A stretch of DNA of 64,000 nt from Methanoregula sp. PtaU1.Bin051 (GTDB taxonomy: Archaea; Halobacteriota; Methanomicrobia; Methanomicrobiales; Methanospirillaceae). Below, piece by piece: positions 40,888-49,094 of the stretch. The notes under the pieces are model-generated. The model was not told the origin of the DNA and ran no database searches. It saw nothing but the letters and a program-made list of their open reading frames with translations. Each line of letters starts with the position of its first letter. The stretch's first letter is position 1. The stretch spans positions 248,001 to 312,000 of the forward strand of contig MVRE01000006.1 of NCBI GenBank assembly GCA_002067895.1, given 5' to 3'. A program made the translations under genes and the position numbers.

Positions 40888-41639
40888 CGTACCCTCTTGT
40901 GCATCGTTGTATTCTTTGAAGTGCTGCATACCGGGCATGCCGGGTTCCGTTCAACCGCCATCTCCTCGGCGCGCGACGCTTTGCCGTCCCAGATGAAGAG
41001 CCGGTTTGCTAGGAGGTCCCCGTCTTTAACAAGATACTTGATGACCTCCGTTGCCTGGATCGCACCGATAACCCCCGGGGTCGTACCGACTACGGGGGAG
41101 ACCTCTTCCGGCGGGGCTTTTGGAAAGATGCAGGCAAGGCAGGGGGTTTTATCCGGAATGATCGTCGTTGCCTGCCCGAAAAATCCCTGGATGGCCCCAT
41201 GGAATAACGGGATTTTCTTTTCAAGAGCGGCCCTGTTCAGGATATACCGGGCGGGGAAATTGTCCAGCGCGTCGACAATGCCGTCTGCATTTCCGACAAG
41301 CTTCGAAACGTTCTTTTCACCGATTGCGGCAGTTATGGCATTCACTTCGGTATCCGGATTGATCTCCGTAAGCTTCTCCGCAATGGATGAGCTCTTCTCC
41401 CTTCCGATGTCACGGTCGTAGTGCAGGATCTGCCGGTTGAGGTTGCTTTGTTCGACAATGTCACGGTCAACGATTGTAATCTTGCCGATGCCGGCAACGG
41501 CAAGGTATATCGCGACCGGGCAGCCAAGACCCCCTGCCCCTGCGATGAAGATTTCGGATTGTTTCAGTCTCTCCTGCCCTTCTTCCAAAAAGAGCAGGAT
41601 CTGCCGTTGATACCGTTCAAGTTCGCGCCGTGATATCAT
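40884..41639 (-). CDS. moeB: E1-like adenylyltransferase (MoeB/ThiF family)
   Basis: 251 residues. ELERYQRQILLF and FIAGAGGLGCPVAIYLAVAG mark the ATP-binding start; NLNRQILHYDRDIGREKSSS is the Arg/Gln finger region; the zinc site is CLAC plus CPVC. It activates the C-terminal glycine of MoaD (and perhaps of the SAMP at 44795). The catalytic Cys of UBA/MoeB proteins may be in TPCLACIF. First gene of the moeB-moaD-moaE operon; a gap of 174 bases with A/T stretches upstream should hold the promoter. Confidence 0.9.
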   Translation of the reverse strand: MISRRELERYQRQILLFLEEGQERLKQSEIFIAGAGGLGCPVAIYLAVAGIGKITIVDRDIVEQSNLNRQILHYDRDIGREKSSSIAEKLTEINPDTEVNAITAAIGEKNVSKLVGNADGIVDALDNFPARYILNRAALEKKIPLFHGAIQGFFGQATTIIPDKTPCLACIFPKAPPEEVSPVVGTTPGVIGAIQATEVIKYLVKDGDLLANRLFIWDGKASRAEEMAVERNPACPVCSTSKNTTMHKRVR

Positions 41640-41813
41640 TGTTCATCCTGCCATAATCTACAGATGTGTGACCGTTCCGGATCCGATTTTTTGTTTGTCT
41701 GCAGGTTCTTTTTGTTCACCCTTGATGATGTAATTATTTATTGAAGATTGCCGGCATTCTTCCGCCACACAAATGTACTTTAGGCCGGAAACGCGATAAC
41801 TTAAGGTTGTGAT

Positions 41814-42188
41814 GTGATGGAGGCCCCGTGCCAGAAGATTGTCTGGGATGTACTGCCGGCAATCCGTGCGGTGATAGCAGTAGAGCTTGTCAGACGCGGT
41901 GTCTCACAGACACGGGCGGCAAAGATGCTGGAGATCGCCCCGTCGGCAGTATCCCAGTACCTGTCCGGCAAGCGCGGGTACCGCATCGAGTTCGATGACG
42001 ACGTGAAGAAGTCCATCGGGCAGCTGGCGCAGGATCTCAGGGAGGGACGGGTCAGGAATAACCTCGTTCAGAGGATCTGCGATATCTGCCGCCAGTTGCG
42101 CGATGAAAAGGACCGGTGCGGGAAGGACCAGAGCCGGTGCAGCCCCCCTCCCGCGACGGGTTCCAAGCGGCGGAGATCCAATCGGTAA
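41814..42188 (+). CDS. HTH-type transcriptional regulator
   Basis: 124 residues. An HTH of the Cro/C1 kind is clear: GVSQTRAAKMLEIAPSAVSQ YLSGKRGYRIEFDDDVKKSI. The C-terminal ICDICRQLRDEKDRCGK has a CxxC that could bind metal or sense redox state, and the tail is Lys/Arg-rich. It is transcribed divergently from moeB and precedes larE by 16 bases, so it may control the molybdopterin/formate-dehydrogenase block. Start at ATG 41814 or two codons later. Confidence 0.75.
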   Translation: MMEAPCQKIVWDVLPAIRAVIAVELVRRGVSQTRAAKMLEIAPSAVSQYLSGKRGYRIEFDDDVKKSIGQLAQDLREGRVRNNLVQRICDICRQLRDEKDRCGKDQSRCSPPPATGSKRRRSNR

Positions 42189-42204
42189 CGGGGTCTTGTC
42201 TCAT

Positions 42205-43002
42205 ATGGAATTGTCTGACAGGAAGGCCCTGCTTAAAAAAATTATTGCGGATAAAGGGTCGATGCTGGTCGCATTCTCTGGCGGTGTCGATTCCGGGCTC
42301 CTCGCATATCTGGCCCGGAACCTGTTAAAAGAAAAATGCCGGTGCGTTCTCCTTGACAGCCCGGTTATGCCCCGCGATGAGATCCGTCAGGCGGAGGAGA
42401 TTGCAAAGAACCTCGGGCTTGCCCTTGAGATCATTCCCGCCCCGCTCATGGAATCCGCGCACTTCAGGGGTAACCTGAAAGAACGGTGCTACCACTGCAA
42501 AAAGATACTGTCGGGGATTTTAAAGAAGAGGGCAGAAGAACTGGCCCTGTCCTGCGTTGCCGACGGCCTCAATGTAACGGACACCGGAGAATACCGGCCC
42601 GGAATCCGTGCGAGCGATGAAGAGGGCATCCTCCACCCGTTTATCGAAGCCGGAATAACAAAGGAGGAGATCAGGGCCATTGCACGGGAAAACCGGCTCC
42701 CGTTCTGGGACAAGCCTTCAGCAGCCTGTCTTTCTTCCCGGATCCCATACGGGGAAGAGATCACGGAAAAGAAGCTTCTGATGATCGAGAAAGCGGAAGG
42801 GTACCTCCACCGGCTGGGGATCCGGCAGCTGAGAGTCAGGCTGCATGGAAAAATGGCGCGGATTGAGGCTGACGATGAGGGAATGGCAACAATTTTTGCC
42901 AATAAAGGTGAAGTGGTAAAAGTATTCGAAGAGATCGGGTTTTCCTCTGTAACCCTCGACCTTGCCGGCTACCGCAGAGGGAGCATGGACGAAACGATCT
43001 GA
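42205..43002 (+). CDS. larE: LarE-like ATP-dependent sulfur transferase
   Basis: 265 residues from ATG 42205. PP-loop SGGVDSGLLAYLA near 25-37, KERCYHCKK near 92-100, ADGLNVTDTGEYRPGIRAS, and KPSAACLSSRIPYGEEI with Cys175, the residue that donates its own sulfur in Lactiplantibacillus LarE (Cys176). LarE makes the nickel-pincer cofactor for lactate racemase; in archaea without that enzyme the target may be another organosulfur cofactor. It lies between a HTH gene and fdhD, so a link to formate dehydrogenase sulfuration is possible. Confidence 0.85.
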   Translation: MELSDRKALLKKIIADKGSMLVAFSGGVDSGLLAYLARNLLKEKCRCVLLDSPVMPRDEIRQAEEIAKNLGLALEIIPAPLMESAHFRGNLKERCYHCKKILSGILKKRAEELALSCVADGLNVTDTGEYRPGIRASDEEGILHPFIEAGITKEEIRAIARENRLPFWDKPSAACLSSRIPYGEEITEKKLLMIEKAEGYLHRLGIRQLRVRLHGKMARIEADDEGMATIFANKGEVVKVFEEIGFSSVTLDLAGYRRGSMDETI

Positions 43003-43020
43003 CTGGACAGGTGGTATGCG

Positions 43021-43845
43021 ATGAAGAAAAAAGAACCCGGCAACGATCCGGAAGCCATGGCCGGTATTGGAGAGGATCGCCGGATGTACAGGGGTATCCC
43101 CGCCATCCAGATCTCCGGCGACCATGCGTCAAGGGTGACTCACGAGGTTATCGAGGAGATCCCGTATGCGCTCTTCATCAACGGCCGTCATGCCATGACG
43201 GCGATGATGAGCCCGGTCCGGCTCGAAGATTTTGTCACCGGTTACCTCTTTACGGAACAGATCATAAAAAAGCCGGAGGAGATCGAGTCGATTAGGATCG
43301 AGAAGAACCGGATCAGCGTGATCACAAAAAACCTGTTCAAGGTTGTCGGGCCCAAGAAGACCATCCTCTCGGGCTGCGGGGGCAGCACGTCCTATATCGA
43401 TACGGAAAAATTACCGAAAATACGCTCGGACCTGACGATTACGGCACAGATGATCCGGGACAGGACAAAGGAAGGGCTCGAATCCGACCTGCATGTCAAG
43501 ACCGGGGGCATCCATGTTGTCGTTCTGGCTGACAAGGAGGGCATTATTACATGCGCCGAAGACATCGGGAGGCATAATGCAATGGACCGGGTGATCGGTT
43601 ACGGGTTGGGGAACGGCACCGACTTTTCAAAGACCTTCGTTATCTGTTCCGGCAGGATCTCCTCCGAAATGGCCCGCAAGTGCCTGACCGCCAATATCCC
43701 GATCATGATCTCACGGGGTGCGACAACAACGCTTGCCATCGATATCGCAAAAAGGACCGGCTTAACCGTCGTCGCCTTTGCCCGCAGCATGAAGATGATG
43801 GTTTATACGAACCCGGAACGCATCGAAGACGCCCGGGTGCCCTGA
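43021..43845 (+). CDS. fdhD: FdhD-like formate dehydrogenase accessory sulfurtransferase
   Basis: 274 residues. FDGR-less start then EIPYALFINGRHAMTAMMSP, EDFVTGYLFTEQIIKKPEEI, TGGIHVVVLADKEGI, CAEDIGRHNAMDRVIGYGL and SGRISSEMARKCLTANIPI match FdhD. The usual CGxC sulfur-handling motif is CGGS here (LSGCGGSTSYI): the first Cys is kept, the second replaced by Ser. FdhD passes sulfur to the Mo/W-bis-MGD cofactor of formate dehydrogenase, the route by which formate-using methanogens gain electrons. It closely follows larE. Confidence 0.88.
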   Translation: MKKKEPGNDPEAMAGIGEDRRMYRGIPAIQISGDHASRVTHEVIEEIPYALFINGRHAMTAMMSPVRLEDFVTGYLFTEQIIKKPEEIESIRIEKNRISVITKNLFKVVGPKKTILSGCGGSTSYIDTEKLPKIRSDLTITAQMIRDRTKEGLESDLHVKTGGIHVVVLADKEGIITCAEDIGRHNAMDRVIGYGLGNGTDFSKTFVICSGRISSEMARKCLTANIPIMISRGATTTLAIDIAKRTGLTVVAFARSMKMMVYTNPERIEDARVP

Positions 43846-43857
43846 TTTCCGGAGCTA

Positions 43858-44793
43858 TCACAGCAGGGATGCAATCAGCTGGCATGTCTGGCAGACCGTG
43901 CCCGAGCATGGCTCCCCGCATTCCCTGCACCGGTTGATAGCCCCGCCAAGCGGGATGCCGTCAAGTACGGATGTCAGGCGCTCTTTTCCGGAAACAAGTC
44001 TTTTCATGGTGCCCGGGTGCCGGTACTCCAGCGAGCTTAAGCGGGACCGGATCTCAGCCCGCAGCGCATAGCGGGTGTACGGGCACTCGGGGAGTTCCGG
44101 GAAACGGCCCCTGGCCATGAGGAAGACCGCGATCTCCTTCTCCGATATGTCTTTGAGTGGTTTTATCCGCGGGATAAAACAGTCGCCGGAACGCGAACTG
44201 CTGTCGCGTACGAGCCGCGCAAGGTCTCCCCGCAGGGCATTCATCAGAACCGATTGCGCTTCGTCATCGAGGTTATGGCCGGTCGCAATTTTTGTTGCCC
44301 CGGCAGCTTGTGCAGCGGATAAGAGCGCTTTCCTCCGCAGGATTCCGCAGATGCTGCAGGCCCGCTCTTTCTGACTCTCCAGGATCGCATCAAGATCTTT
44401 CCCGAAAAGGCCGGAAAATGAGACGATTACCTGTTCGATTCCCAGTTCCTCTGCAAGGCTCTCTGCCGACCGGATCGTGTCGCTGCGGTAACCGGCAATC
44501 CCTTCATCGACCGTTATTGCAACGAGCGTGATATCGTCACTTGCCGTTACCAGATCCCTGAGCAGGAGTAGGAGCGCGGTGCTGTCTTTCCCTCCGGAAA
44601 AGGCAACCGCGATCCGGTCGCCGGGGGCGATCATGGCATGGGAAGTGATCGTCTCCCTGACCCTTTCTGACAAGTCGGCTGCAAAGTGCTCCGCACAGAG
44701 CTGGCGATTGCGATCTCTCAGCCGGATTACGGAAAGCTCGTTGCAGAGAGCACACCGGATCCTGCCGTCATTTCCCGGATCAGAAGTCGCCAT
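43858..44793 (-). CDS. tRNA 2-thiolation enzyme (TtuA/Ncs6 family)
   Basis: 311 residues. N-terminal zinc knuckle CALCNELSVI, PP-loop IAVAFSGGKDSTALLLLLRD, CSICGILRRKALLSAAQAAG, ATGHNLDDEAQSVLMNALRG and a C-terminal zinc ribbon CRECGEPCSGTVCQTC. The central Cys residues bind a [4Fe-4S] cluster in TtuA/Ncs6 proteins. It thiolates U34 or U54 of tRNA using sulfur from a ubiquitin-like carrier. That carrier is probably the 64-residue protein encoded just upstream, whose stop is one base from this start. Confidence 0.9.
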   Translation of the reverse strand: MATSDPGNDGRIRCALCNELSVIRLRDRNRQLCAEHFAADLSERVRETITSHAMIAPGDRIAVAFSGGKDSTALLLLLRDLVTASDDITLVAITVDEGIAGYRSDTIRSAESLAEELGIEQVIVSFSGLFGKDLDAILESQKERACSICGILRRKALLSAAQAAGATKIATGHNLDDEAQSVLMNALRGDLARLVRDSSSRSGDCFIPRIKPLKDISEKEIAVFLMARGRFPELPECPYTRYALRAEIRSRLSSLEYRHPGTMKRLVSGKERLTSVLDGIPLGGAINRCRECGEPCSGTVCQTCQLIASLL

Positions 44794-44794
44794 T

Positions 44795-44989
44795 TCAGCC
44801 CCCGTGTGCGATCCTGATGATCCGGATCGTGTCGCTGCCGCCTACAACCCATTCCTCCGGTACGACATTGCCCCCAACCGAGACGATAACTTCCAGCGGA
44901 TTGATCCCGAACCGTTCGAGGATCGACCCGACCGTGCACCTGTCTCCACAGATGTCGTACGAGCTGGAATCCGGCAGGATAACAATCAT
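44795..44989 (-). CDS. SAMP/ThiS-like ubiquitin-fold sulfur carrier
   Basis: 64 residues ending IIRIAHGG, with a C-terminal Gly-Gly. VILPDSSSYDICGDRCTVGS, ILERFGINPLEVIVSVGGNV and WVVGGSDTIRI give the beta-grasp pattern of ThiS, MoaD and SAMP2. It would be adenylated by the MoeB-type E1 and carry sulfur to the tRNA thiolase at 43858, as in Haloferax SAMP2-NcsA. Possible protein conjugation is an added role of SAMPs. The small size and gene coupling support the call. Confidence 0.8.
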   Translation of the reverse strand: MIVILPDSSSYDICGDRCTVGSILERFGINPLEVIVSVGGNVVPEEWVVGGSDTIRIIRIAHGG

Positions 44990-45078
44990 ATTCTCAAGTA
45001 CGGTTTCGTTCTTTCACCCTTTGGTCTTTTCTTAGCGCTGCCTTTTTGCCTGCGGGATGAAAAGAATAGGATACAGGT

Positions 45079-46002
45079 ATGGCAGCAGCGCCGGATAACA
45101 AGGTCCTCTCATCAGAGATCCTCCGGTTGAAAGAGGAGAGGGACGCGATCATCCTCGCCCATAATTACCAAATCGGGCCGATACAGGACATTGCCGACAT
45201 TACGGGGGACTCCCTCGAGCTTGCCCGTGCCGCTGCGCGAATGGAGGGGGACGTGATTGTCTTCTGCGGGGTGGATTTCATGGCAGAGACCGCAGCGATC
45301 CTCTCGCCGGAGAAGATTGTCGTGCTGCCTGCCGCAGACGCCTGCTGCCCGATGGCGGGGATGATCACCGCGGACGAACTCAGGCTGGCGAAGTCGAAGA
45401 ACCCGGATGCCGCCGTTGTATGCTACGTAAACTCGACCGCAGAGGTCAAGGCCGAGAGCGATATCTGCTGCACCTCATCGAATGCGGTTGCCGTCGTGCA
45501 GTCGCTCACGGAAGACCGGGTGATCTTCGTCCCTGACCGGAACCTGGCCCTGTATGCGGCCCGGTTCACGGACAAGGAGATCCTGCCATGGGATGGGTTC
45601 TGCATCGTCCATGACCGTATCACTGCAGGACATGTGCAGGAAGCACGGAAGCGCCACCCTTCTGCAACCGTGCTTGTCCACCCGGAATGCCGCCCGGATG
45701 TTATCGATGCTGCCGACCATGTAGCGAGCACATCGGGTATTATCCGGTATGTCTGCAGTTCTTCGGACAAGGAGTTCATCATCGGCACGGAGATCGGCAT
45801 CCTGCACCGGCTGAATAAGGACTGCCCGAAAAAAACCTGCCACCCGCTCTCAGAATCGATGGTATGCACAAATATGAAGAAGACAGATCTTGCCATGGTG
45901 TGCGACGCCCTCACAACACTCCGCCCGAGGATTACCGTGCCGGAGGAGACGGCAGCACGGGCCCGGCGTGCTATTACAAGGATGCTTTCGGTTGACGCCT
46001 GA
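45079..46002 (+). CDS. nadA: Quinolinate synthase
   Basis: 307 residues. IILAHNYQIGPIQDIADITG is the NadA start, VIVFCGVDFMAETAAILSPE, LPAADACCPMAGM (cluster Cys near 89-90), CYVNSTAEVKAESDICCTSS, FVPDRNLALYA, VHPECRPDVIDAADHVASTS and CHPLSESMVCTNMKKTDLAM follow. It condenses iminoaspartate and dihydroxyacetone phosphate to quinolinate for NAD synthesis and needs a [4Fe-4S] cluster. No nadB/aspartate dehydrogenase or nadC in the window. Confidence 0.95.
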   Translation: MAAAPDNKVLSSEILRLKEERDAIILAHNYQIGPIQDIADITGDSLELARAAARMEGDVIVFCGVDFMAETAAILSPEKIVVLPAADACCPMAGMITADELRLAKSKNPDAAVVCYVNSTAEVKAESDICCTSSNAVAVVQSLTEDRVIFVPDRNLALYAARFTDKEILPWDGFCIVHDRITAGHVQEARKRHPSATVLVHPECRPDVIDAADHVASTSGIIRYVCSSSDKEFIIGTEIGILHRLNKDCPKKTCHPLSESMVCTNMKKTDLAMVCDALTTLRPRITVPEETAARARRAITRMLSVDA

Positions 46003-46166
46003 CACGGCGCAGGGCCTGTTATCCGACAGGAATTGATCCATGCCGCTCCATCGGCACGCCACGGAGGCCACCGTTTCCGAAGCTATTCGGCTCCCTCTGT
46101 TGTTGTTTTCGCTACAAATGTTTTATCAGGTGTTCATACCAATCTTATCCTCCATTAGGATAACCC

Positions 46167-48434
46167 ATGCGTTCCCCGTTTGAATGGCTCTCGTCACTTA
46201 TCCAGTCGCACCCGAAAGTCGTTGCGGCAGTATTCATTCTCTTCATAGCTCTTGCGCTGTACGGTACGACGCTAATCACGATGGAGACCGGTACAGAGAC
46301 GTACCTTGACAAGAACACGGAACGCTGGATGCTGCTGGATCTCTATACAAAAACCTTCCAGGCAGACAGTGTCATGATCCTTGTCGAAGCAGATAATGTG
46401 CTCGATCCCGACGTCCTAGCCTATGTCGAAGCGCTTGAAGACGATTTATCGCGGGAGCGGTATGTGACGGGAACCAGCAGTATCGTGGACTTAATCAAGG
46501 ACAGGAACGGGGGCGTGCTGCCGGCCAACAGCGCGGAGGTATGGCGGATCAAGGAAGAATTGCCAGCGGGGATGCTGGAACGGTACCTGCCTTCAAACAC
46601 CATGCTGATCGGCGTAGTGTCCCTTGAAACAGGGCTTGAGGACTCCCAGAAATTCAGCCTGCTTTCCCGTCTTGAGAAGCGGATCGGAATGTCGGACCGG
46701 CCTCCCGGTGTCACAATTGTTGTGACCGGCGACTCTGCCTTTTCCAAGGAGATGTCGGCAGAGATGAGCAAATCCATGGGCACGCTGATCATGGCTGCGA
46801 TGGTACTGATGGTGATCGCCGTCGGGCTTCTCTTCAGCCATGTACGGTACCGGCTCCTCGCTGTATTTATTGTCGGGACTGGTCTCGTCCTCACGTTCGG
46901 GTTCATCGGGATCGCCGGTATGCCGATAACCATGGTCACGATTGGTGCGTTTCCCGTCATGATCGGGATCGGGATCGATTATGCGATCCAGTTCCACCAG
47001 CGGTTTGACGAGGAAGCACGCAGGGTACCGCTTGCCGAAGCGGTCAGGATCACGATCACCAAAGCCGGCCCATCAGTACTCTATGCCATGCTTGCAACGG
47101 CAATGGGCTTTATCGCGCTGACAATATCCCCACTGCCGATGATCCGGAGTTTCGGTCTGGTCTGTGTGATCGGTATATCCTGCTGTTATATCGCGGCCAT
47201 TGTAATCGTCCCGACTATCGGGCTGCTTGCGCAATACCGGCCGGTAGTTGATGACGCTGTGCCAAAAAAGGGGAAGATGTCGGGGATGGAGAGATATAAT
47301 AGCATGGTCGGGCGGTTTGTCGGATTCGTTTCGAGAAACCCGGTACCGGTCCTGATCCTCTGTGTCCTGATTACGTTCATCGGGTTCCAGATGGACAACC
47401 AGATCATTGTCAACACAGACGAGAAGACGTTTGTCCCTGCCAATATGCCGGCCAAAGTGAACCTTGACAAGGTCAAGCGCACTATGGGCGAAACGTCAAC
47501 AACACCCCTTCTCGTGCGGGGAGACGATGTCCTCTCTCCGGATGCCATCCGCTGGATGGACGAGCTCCAGCAATACGAGGAGACGCACAACAGCAAGGTT
47601 ACCGGGTCGGTTAGCATTGCATCATACCTGAAACAATACAACAACGGCATCCTGCCGGCAAGTATCCCGGATATCCAGTCTGTTCTGTTAAAGATACCAA
47701 AAGAAACGAGGGATCGGTATGTTGACGGAAAGATCGTTGCGGTAATCGAATTCTCCACGGTCGACATGCCCAACGACATCGCGATGTCGATGATCTCGAA
47801 TATGGATAAGGACCTTTCATGGAAAGTCCCGCCCCCGGGTGTCTCGGCCTCATTCACCGGCCGTGGAGAGATGTTTGCCAACCTGATCAGGGAGATCCGG
47901 AACGGCAAGACGCAGATGACCCTGCTGGGGTTCGGGATGATCCTTGCCTTCCTCTATCTGATCTACCGGAAATTTGTCAAGGCGGCAACCCCGCTCGTGC
48001 CCATCATCATGATTGTCGGGTGGAACGGGCTTATTATGTATGTTCTGGGGATCGATTACACGCCACTGACAGCGACACTCGGTTCGATGTCGGTCGGGGT
48101 GGCTTCCGAGTATACTATCCTGATCATGGAACGGTACTACGAGGAACGGGCTAACGGGCTCCCCCTTATGGACGCGGTCCGTTACAGTATCCAGCAGATC
48201 GGAACAGCAATCACGGTCTCCGGTATGACCACGGTCTTCGGATTTGCCGCCCTCACGATCTCCGCGTTCGGCATCATCAGCAACTTCGGGACAGTAACAG
48301 TTATCTCGGTATTCTTTGCCCTCATCGGTGCAATCATCGTGATGCCGGCGATCCTTGTCATAATCGGCGGTCTTGAAAACGGGGGAAGCAAAAAACGTCA
48401 GTTATCCGCTGAACTGCCCGGGACAAACGAATAG
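46167..48434 (+). CDS. RND-superfamily exporter (HAE3/MmpL-like)
   Basis: 755 residues with internal duplication: each half has one TM helix, an external domain of about 160 residues and then five TM helices. The first half has RYRLLAVFIVGTGLVLTFGF and FPVMIGIGIDYAIQFHQRFD; the second half repeats ATPLVPIIMIVGWNGLIMYV and MSVGVASEYTILIMERYYEE. The GIDYAIQ and VASEYTI positions are the RND motif D sites. Archaeal HAE3 members are thought to move lipids or hydrophobic compounds, often with lipoproteins. No periplasmic partner is adjacent. Confidence 0.9.
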   Translation: MRSPFEWLSSLIQSHPKVVAAVFILFIALALYGTTLITMETGTETYLDKNTERWMLLDLYTKTFQADSVMILVEADNVLDPDVLAYVEALEDDLSRERYVTGTSSIVDLIKDRNGGVLPANSAEVWRIKEELPAGMLERYLPSNTMLIGVVSLETGLEDSQKFSLLSRLEKRIGMSDRPPGVTIVVTGDSAFSKEMSAEMSKSMGTLIMAAMVLMVIAVGLLFSHVRYRLLAVFIVGTGLVLTFGFIGIAGMPITMVTIGAFPVMIGIGIDYAIQFHQRFDEEARRVPLAEAVRITITKAGPSVLYAMLATAMGFIALTISPLPMIRSFGLVCVIGISCCYIAAIVIVPTIGLLAQYRPVVDDAVPKKGKMSGMERYNSMVGRFVGFVSRNPVPVLILCVLITFIGFQMDNQIIVNTDEKTFVPANMPAKVNLDKVKRTMGETSTTPLLVRGDDVLSPDAIRWMDELQQYEETHNSKVTGSVSIASYLKQYNNGILPASIPDIQSVLLKIPKETRDRYVDGKIVAVIEFSTVDMPNDIAMSMISNMDKDLSWKVPPPGVSASFTGRGEMFANLIREIRNGKTQMTLLGFGMILAFLYLIYRKFVKAATPLVPIIMIVGWNGLIMYVLGIDYTPLTATLGSMSVGVASEYTILIMERYYEERANGLPLMDAVRYSIQQIGTAITVSGMTTVFGFAALTISAFGIISNFGTVTVISVFFALIGAIIVMPAILVIIGGLENGGSKKRQLSAELPGTNE

Positions 48435-48490
48435 AAAACCGATCCTTTCGATTAAGACGGAGTGCTCGGTAAAAAATATAAATCTTTTTT

Positions 48491-48578
48491 GAAGGATGCG
48501 AAGCGTTCGAGAAGAAAATCATCAGATTTTCTTGGAAGGATGCGAAGCGTTCGAGAAGAAGATTGTTAAATCTTCTTC
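48491..48578 (+). terminator. Tandem 26-bp repeats each followed by a perfect hairpin
   Basis: gaaggatgcgaagcgttcga (continuing to 26 bases) occurs at 48491-48516 and again at 48535-48560. Each is followed by a stem: AAGAAAATC/GATTTTCTT (48512-48533, 9 bp) and GAAGAAGATT/AATCTTCTTC (48555-48578, 10 bp, loop gtta). It lies between the RND gene and mscL, which converge, so it would end both. The second hairpin overlaps the mscL stop. The cores belong to the interspersed palindrome family. Confidence 0.7.
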
Positions 48579-48943
48579 GAAGTGTCTCCTTTCATGATAT
48601 ATTTCACGATAAGGAACACTGCAAGCGCAATGATAACGAAGTCGATGATATTCCCCAACATATCCCCGGCCAGGAACTTGACCGGCCCAATGTCGAGCGT
48701 TGCAGTCCTCCAGTCGCCCTGCGGCATGATAACGGCGATGACCGGCATGATGACGTCGCTGACAACCGCTGTCACCAGCTTGGTTGCAGCTGCGCCGATC
48801 ACAAAAGCCACCGCAAGCCCGATCACCTGGTACTTCCTGAGGAATTCCATGAACTCCTCCTGGAAGCCGCGGGCACCTTTTGTCAGGTCCCTGACCCCTT
48901 CCCCAACTAACTTTTCAGCCTGGTTCAGATCTTTAGATGCCAT
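48566..48943 (-). CDS. mscL: Large-conductance mechanosensitive channel
   Basis: 125 residues. GFQEEFMEFLRKYQVIGLAV, AFVIGAAATKLVTAVVSDVI and IDFVIIALAVFLIVKYI give the N-terminal amphipathic helix, TM1 with the gate (GAAATK) and TM2. The pentameric channel releases solutes under osmotic shock. Ends KKI just inside the hairpin. No other osmotic gene nearby. Confidence 0.95.
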   Translation of the reverse strand: MASKDLNQAEKLVGEGVRDLTKGARGFQEEFMEFLRKYQVIGLAVAFVIGAAATKLVTAVVSDVIMPVIAVIMPQGDWRTATLDIGPVKFLAGDMLGNIIDFVIIALAVFLIVKYIMKGDTSKKI

Positions 48944-49094
48944 ACCGGTATCACCAGAATGTGGACGTCCCTTACGTCCGATGACAGGAGATTGGTTGTT
49001 CTCGTTACCTAAATATCTTGGCTTCCCTCAGGGATCCGGTAACAAGCTGCCTCTCCGGGAAAATCTGCAGTCATGAAGAAAAAGGAGGATCCGT

